The notes beneath the pieces were generated by a model, which saw only the letters and a program-made list of their open reading frames with translations, was not told where the DNA came from and did not search any database. Positions 61,293 to 64,000 of a stretch of DNA of 64,000 nucleotides are shown here, in pieces. Numbering within the stretch: position 1 is the first letter of the stretch; the number at the start of each line of letters is the position of its first letter. A program made the position numbers and the translations under genes. The stretch covers positions 1 to 64,000 of the forward strand of contig CABVAF010000001.1 of assembly GCA_902496295.1 (NCBI GenBank), read 5' to 3'. The stretch comes from an uncultured Clostridium sp. (GTDB lineage: Bacteria > Bacillota > Clostridia > TANB77 > CAG-508).

Positions 61293-63491
61293 ATGTCAGA
61301 AATAAAAGAATATACATTAGATGACGTAATAAAAGAGATGAAAAAGCATAATAGAAAAATTGATATAAAGCTTATTAGTAGAGCATATGACTTTGCAAAA
61401 TCTCAACATGATGGTCAACTAAGAAAATCGGGTGAACCATATATAATACACCCTGTTCAAGTAGCTTATATTCTAGCAACGCTTGGACTAGATGACAGTA
61501 CAATTTGTGCTGCCCTTCTTCATGATGTAGTAGAAGATACAAATGTTACTAAAAAAGATATTATAGAAAAATTTGGAGAAGAAATAGCAGACATGGTTGA
61601 TGGAGTAACCAAGTTAAGCAAGCTAGAGTATGCAACAATAGAAGAACAACAAGTAGAAAACTATAGAAAAATGTTTTTAGCAATGGGAAAAGATATAAGA
61701 GTAATTTTAATAAAACTTTCAGATAGACTTCATAACATGAGAACCCTTAAATATCTTTCAAGAGACAGGCAAATTGCAAATGCTAGAGAGACAATGGTAT
61801 TATATGCACCTTTAGCCAATCGTTTAGGTATGTATTCTTTAAAATGGGAACTTGAAGACTTATCTTTTAAATATTTATATCCAGAAGAATATAGAGAATT
61901 AGTTGAGGGGATAAATAAGAAAAGAGAAGAAAGATTAAAGTTTATCGACCAAATAATGGAACAAATAAAACTAGCTTTGAAAAAACAAAAAATTGAGGGA
62001 GAAGTAACAGGAAGAGCAAAGCATTTATACAGTATTTATAATAAAATGAAAAGAGACAATATAACATTAGACCAAGTATATGACTTATTTGCTTTAAGAA
62101 TTATTGTAAATTCTGTTAAGGATTGTTATGCTGCTTTAGGTGTTGTACACGAATTATTTAATCCAATGCCAGGAAGATTTAAAGACTATATTTCAGTACC
62201 AAAACCTAATATGTATCAATCACTACACACAACCTTAATTGGACCAAAAGGAACACCTTTTGAAGTACAAATTCGTACATGGGACATGCACAGAGTTGCA
62301 GAGTTTGGTATTGCTGCACATTGGGCTTATAAGGAAGCAAGCTTTAGAGCACATAAAAAAGCAAATGTTGTAGTAACAGATGACAAATTATCTTGGCTAA
62401 GAGAAACTCTAGAGTGGCAAAAAGATTTACAAGACCCAGACGAGTTTATGAAAACTCTTAAAACAGAGCTTTTTGAGGATGAAGTTTATGTATTTACTCC
62501 AAAAGGTCAAATAAAAGCACTTCCAAAAGGAAGTACTCCTATAGACTTTGCATATACTATACATGAGGCAATAGGAAATAAAATGGTTGGTTGTAAAGTA
62601 AATAGCAAAATGATGCCAATTATAACAAAGTTAAAAAGTGGCGACATTGTAGAAATTTTAACATCAGACCAATCAAAAGGACCAAGTAGAGACTGGCTTA
62701 AATTTGTTGCAAGTTCTACTGCTAAAAATAAAATATTATCATGGTTTAAGAAAAATCAGAGAGAAGAAAACATTGAAAAAGGAAAAGATGCAGTAGATAA
62801 AGAATTTAAGAAATTAGGACTAAGTCATACAGAAATATTCAAACCAGAATTTGTTCAAGCTGCACTTAATAGATATAAATTTAACAATACTGACGATATG
62901 TATGCTAGTATTGGATTTGGAGGAATAACTGCTGGTAAAGTAGTTACAAGGATATTAGAAGAATACAAAAAAGAACACAATGAAGCAAATATAGAAAAGA
63001 AAATAGAGGAACTTACAAGCCAAAGACCACATGAAGAGAAAAAACATAATGCAGGCGTTGAAGTTAAAGGAATAGATAACTGTTTAGTTAAGTTATCTAA
63101 ATGCTGTAACCCAGTTCCTGGAGATGATATAGTAGGTTATATTACAAAAGGTAGAGGTGTATCTATACATAGAAAAGACTGTACAAATATAAAATCTCTT
63201 ATTTCAGAAGAAAATAGAATGATAGATGTTGAATGGAGCAAGAGCGAAGAAAAAGCATATGATGTTACAATAGAAATTTATGCAAATGATAGAACAGGAC
63301 TTCTTGCAGATATAATCACTGCCGTAAACAGTATAAAAACAAAACTAATTGCAATTAATGCAAGAACTACGAAAGAAAAGATAGTTATTGCAGAGGTTAC
63401 AATTGAAGTAGAAAACATAGAAGAACTAAACAAAGCTTTAAAAACATTAAGAAAAGTAGACAGCGTGTATGAAGTTAAGAGAAAGAAATAG
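61293..63491 (+). CDS. rel: Bifunctional (p)ppGpp synthetase/hydrolase
   Basis: The 732-residue RSH stringent-response enzyme. The HD hydrolase domain has AALLHDVVEDT near residue 73 and KLSDRLHNMRTL near 138. The synthetase domain has RAKHLYSIYNKMKR near 240, DLFALRIIV near 263 and MYQSLHTTLIGPKG near 305. A TGS domain (VYVFTPKGQIKALPKGSTP, near 395) and a C-terminal ACT domain (about 655-730) follow. Both enzymatic halves look intact. GGAAGTG precedes the ATG. recJ-rel adjacency is common in Bacillota. Confidence 0.96.
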   Translation: MSEIKEYTLDDVIKEMKKHNRKIDIKLISRAYDFAKSQHDGQLRKSGEPYIIHPVQVAYILATLGLDDSTICAALLHDVVEDTNVTKKDIIEKFGEEIADMVDGVTKLSKLEYATIEEQQVENYRKMFLAMGKDIRVILIKLSDRLHNMRTLKYLSRDRQIANARETMVLYAPLANRLGMYSLKWELEDLSFKYLYPEEYRELVEGINKKREERLKFIDQIMEQIKLALKKQKIEGEVTGRAKHLYSIYNKMKRDNITLDQVYDLFALRIIVNSVKDCYAALGVVHELFNPMPGRFKDYISVPKPNMYQSLHTTLIGPKGTPFEVQIRTWDMHRVAEFGIAAHWAYKEASFRAHKKANVVVTDDKLSWLRETLEWQKDLQDPDEFMKTLKTELFEDEVYVFTPKGQIKALPKGSTPIDFAYTIHEAIGNKMVGCKVNSKMMPIITKLKSGDIVEILTSDQSKGPSRDWLKFVASSTAKNKILSWFKKNQREENIEKGKDAVDKEFKKLGLSHTEIFKPEFVQAALNRYKFNNTDDMYASIGFGGITAGKVVTRILEEYKKEHNEANIEKKIEELTSQRPHEEKKHNAGVEVKGIDNCLVKLSKCCNPVPGDDIVGYITKGRGVSIHRKDCTNIKSLISEENRMIDVEWSKSEEKAYDVTIEIYANDRTGLLADIITAVNSIKTKLIAINARTTKEKIVIAEVTIEVENIEELNKALKTLRKVDSVYEVKRKK

Positions 63492-63572
63492 ATTTTATAA
63501 GAAAAATATAATATTATTATAAAATTATTGAAATATAAAAACTTTAAGAAAAATGCGAGGTAATTTATTAAA

Positions 63573-64000
63573 ATGATATTAAAAATATTAAGAGTAGACG
63601 GTGGAATACCAGAGAAAACAAATTGTTATATTATACAAGACGAAAATACTAAAGAAACGATGGTTATAGACCCAGGAGGAAGTCCTGAGGAAATAACAGA
63701 AATGTTAGATATCTTAGAAGCAAATGTAAAATATATATATTTAACACATTGTCATGGTGATCATATAAGAGGATTAAAAGAAATAAAAGACAGAAAAGGC
63801 GGAACAATATTAATTCATAGGTATGATGTAGAAGGATTATACAATCAAAATATTAGTTTAACAGACTATATAGGGATAAATCATATTGCAATAGATGCAG
63901 ACTCAAGAGTAGATGATGGAGACTTACTACATGTAGGAGAAATTGAACTTAAAGTAATACACACACCTGGACATACAAAAGGAGGTAGCTCTTTATATTG
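63573..64000 (+). CDS. MBL-fold hydrolase, glyoxalase II-like (3' partial)
   Basis: The gene starts at ATG 63573 with GAGGTAA upstream and runs off the window after about 142 codons. It has DPGGSPEEI near residue 36, the metal motif LTHCHGDHIRG near 57 and VIHTPGHTKGG near 130, the pattern of small hydroxyacylglutathione-hydrolase-like enzymes that often follow rel in Clostridia. The C-terminus is not visible. Confidence 0.88.
   Translation, partial: MILKILRVDGGIPEKTNCYIIQDENTKETMVIDPGGSPEEITEMLDILEANVKYIYLTHCHGDHIRGLKEIKDRKGGTILIHRYDVEGLYNQNISLTDYIGINHIAIDADSRVDDGDLLHVGEIELKVIHTPGHTKGGSSLY

Overview
The window is very AT-rich, densely packed and almost entirely + strand. It reads as the chromosome of a low-GC Gram-positive of the class Clostridia, probably an uncultured gut lineage. 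The evidence is strong AGGAGG ribosome binding sites, TTGNNN-17-TATAAT promoters, an ireB-ruvX-yrzB operon, a tyrosine T-box, sortase/LPKTG surface anchoring and a cohesin-dockerin pair. No rRNA, CRISPR array, integrase or transposase is visible; one tRNA gene is present.

Layout. 1-1.2 kb: end of a secreted fibronectin-III protein with a cysteine-rich tail. 1.5-9.7 kb: tgt, a WG-repeat membrane protein, addA, pyrG. 9.9-14.1 kb: a small VirB2/TrbC-like membrane protein, a TadZ/CpaE-like protein with AT-hook motifs and a degenerate P-loop, and a membrane GAF/degenerate-GGDEF protein. 14.1-15.2 kb: ireB-ruvX-yrzB. 15.4-16.6 kb: a flavin thioredoxin reductase lacking the usual NADPH basic motif, with thioredoxin. 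16.6-24 kb: an accessory stretch of single-gene units, each with its own promoter, often a leader hairpin, and a strong terminator. It holds two Cys-rich small paralogues, an ABC-F ATPase, tRNA-Leu(UAG), a lipase-like hydrolase, an unknown protein and small membrane proteins. 24-25.6 kb: ispA and an opposite-strand helical protein. 25.8-31.5 kb: a surface module of LPKTG-anchored cohesin protein, sortase, dockerin-bearing peptidoglycan hydrolase and cadherin-like membrane protein. 31.7-33.7 kb: maf and rlmD.

33.8-42.3 kb is a long co-directional run of small-molecule enzymes: a RibD-C/DHFR-like reductase, histidine phosphatase, a Qng1/DUF2419 queuosine-salvage glycosylase, GNAT, a TIM-barrel isomerase, two HD-fold proteins, a radical SAM enzyme, a Nudix hydrolase and a Ppx/GppA-like ATPase-fold protein. 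With tgt at 1.5 kb, Qng1 suggests that queuine is recovered from salvaged nucleotides. 42.7-45.1 kb: a divergent RelA/SpoT-like protein, and a GNAT behind a structured leader of unrecognised class that ends in a terminator. 45.3-51.6 kb: folC, an XTPase/ITPase-like protein, Nudix, dGTPase-like HD, an RNA m5C methyltransferase, an MBL hydrolase and uppP. 51.7-57 kb: a frameshifted cysE, tyrS with its T-box (- strand), a GT-C glycosyltransferase, and a pilin-like FGE/C-lectin-fold gene broken by two frameshifts. 57.3-64 kb: a DnaB-like P-loop protein with a long acidic linker, recJ, the bifunctional Rel and the start of an MBL hydrolase.

The items most worth following are the cohesin/sortase/dockerin wall-hydrolase module, the Qng1 operon, the TadZ-like trio, the frameshifted pilin-FGE gene (a possible diversity-generating retroelement target), the unclassified leader RNA at 43.8 kb and the twin Cys-rich small genes. 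All functional names are from reading motifs; no database search was run.
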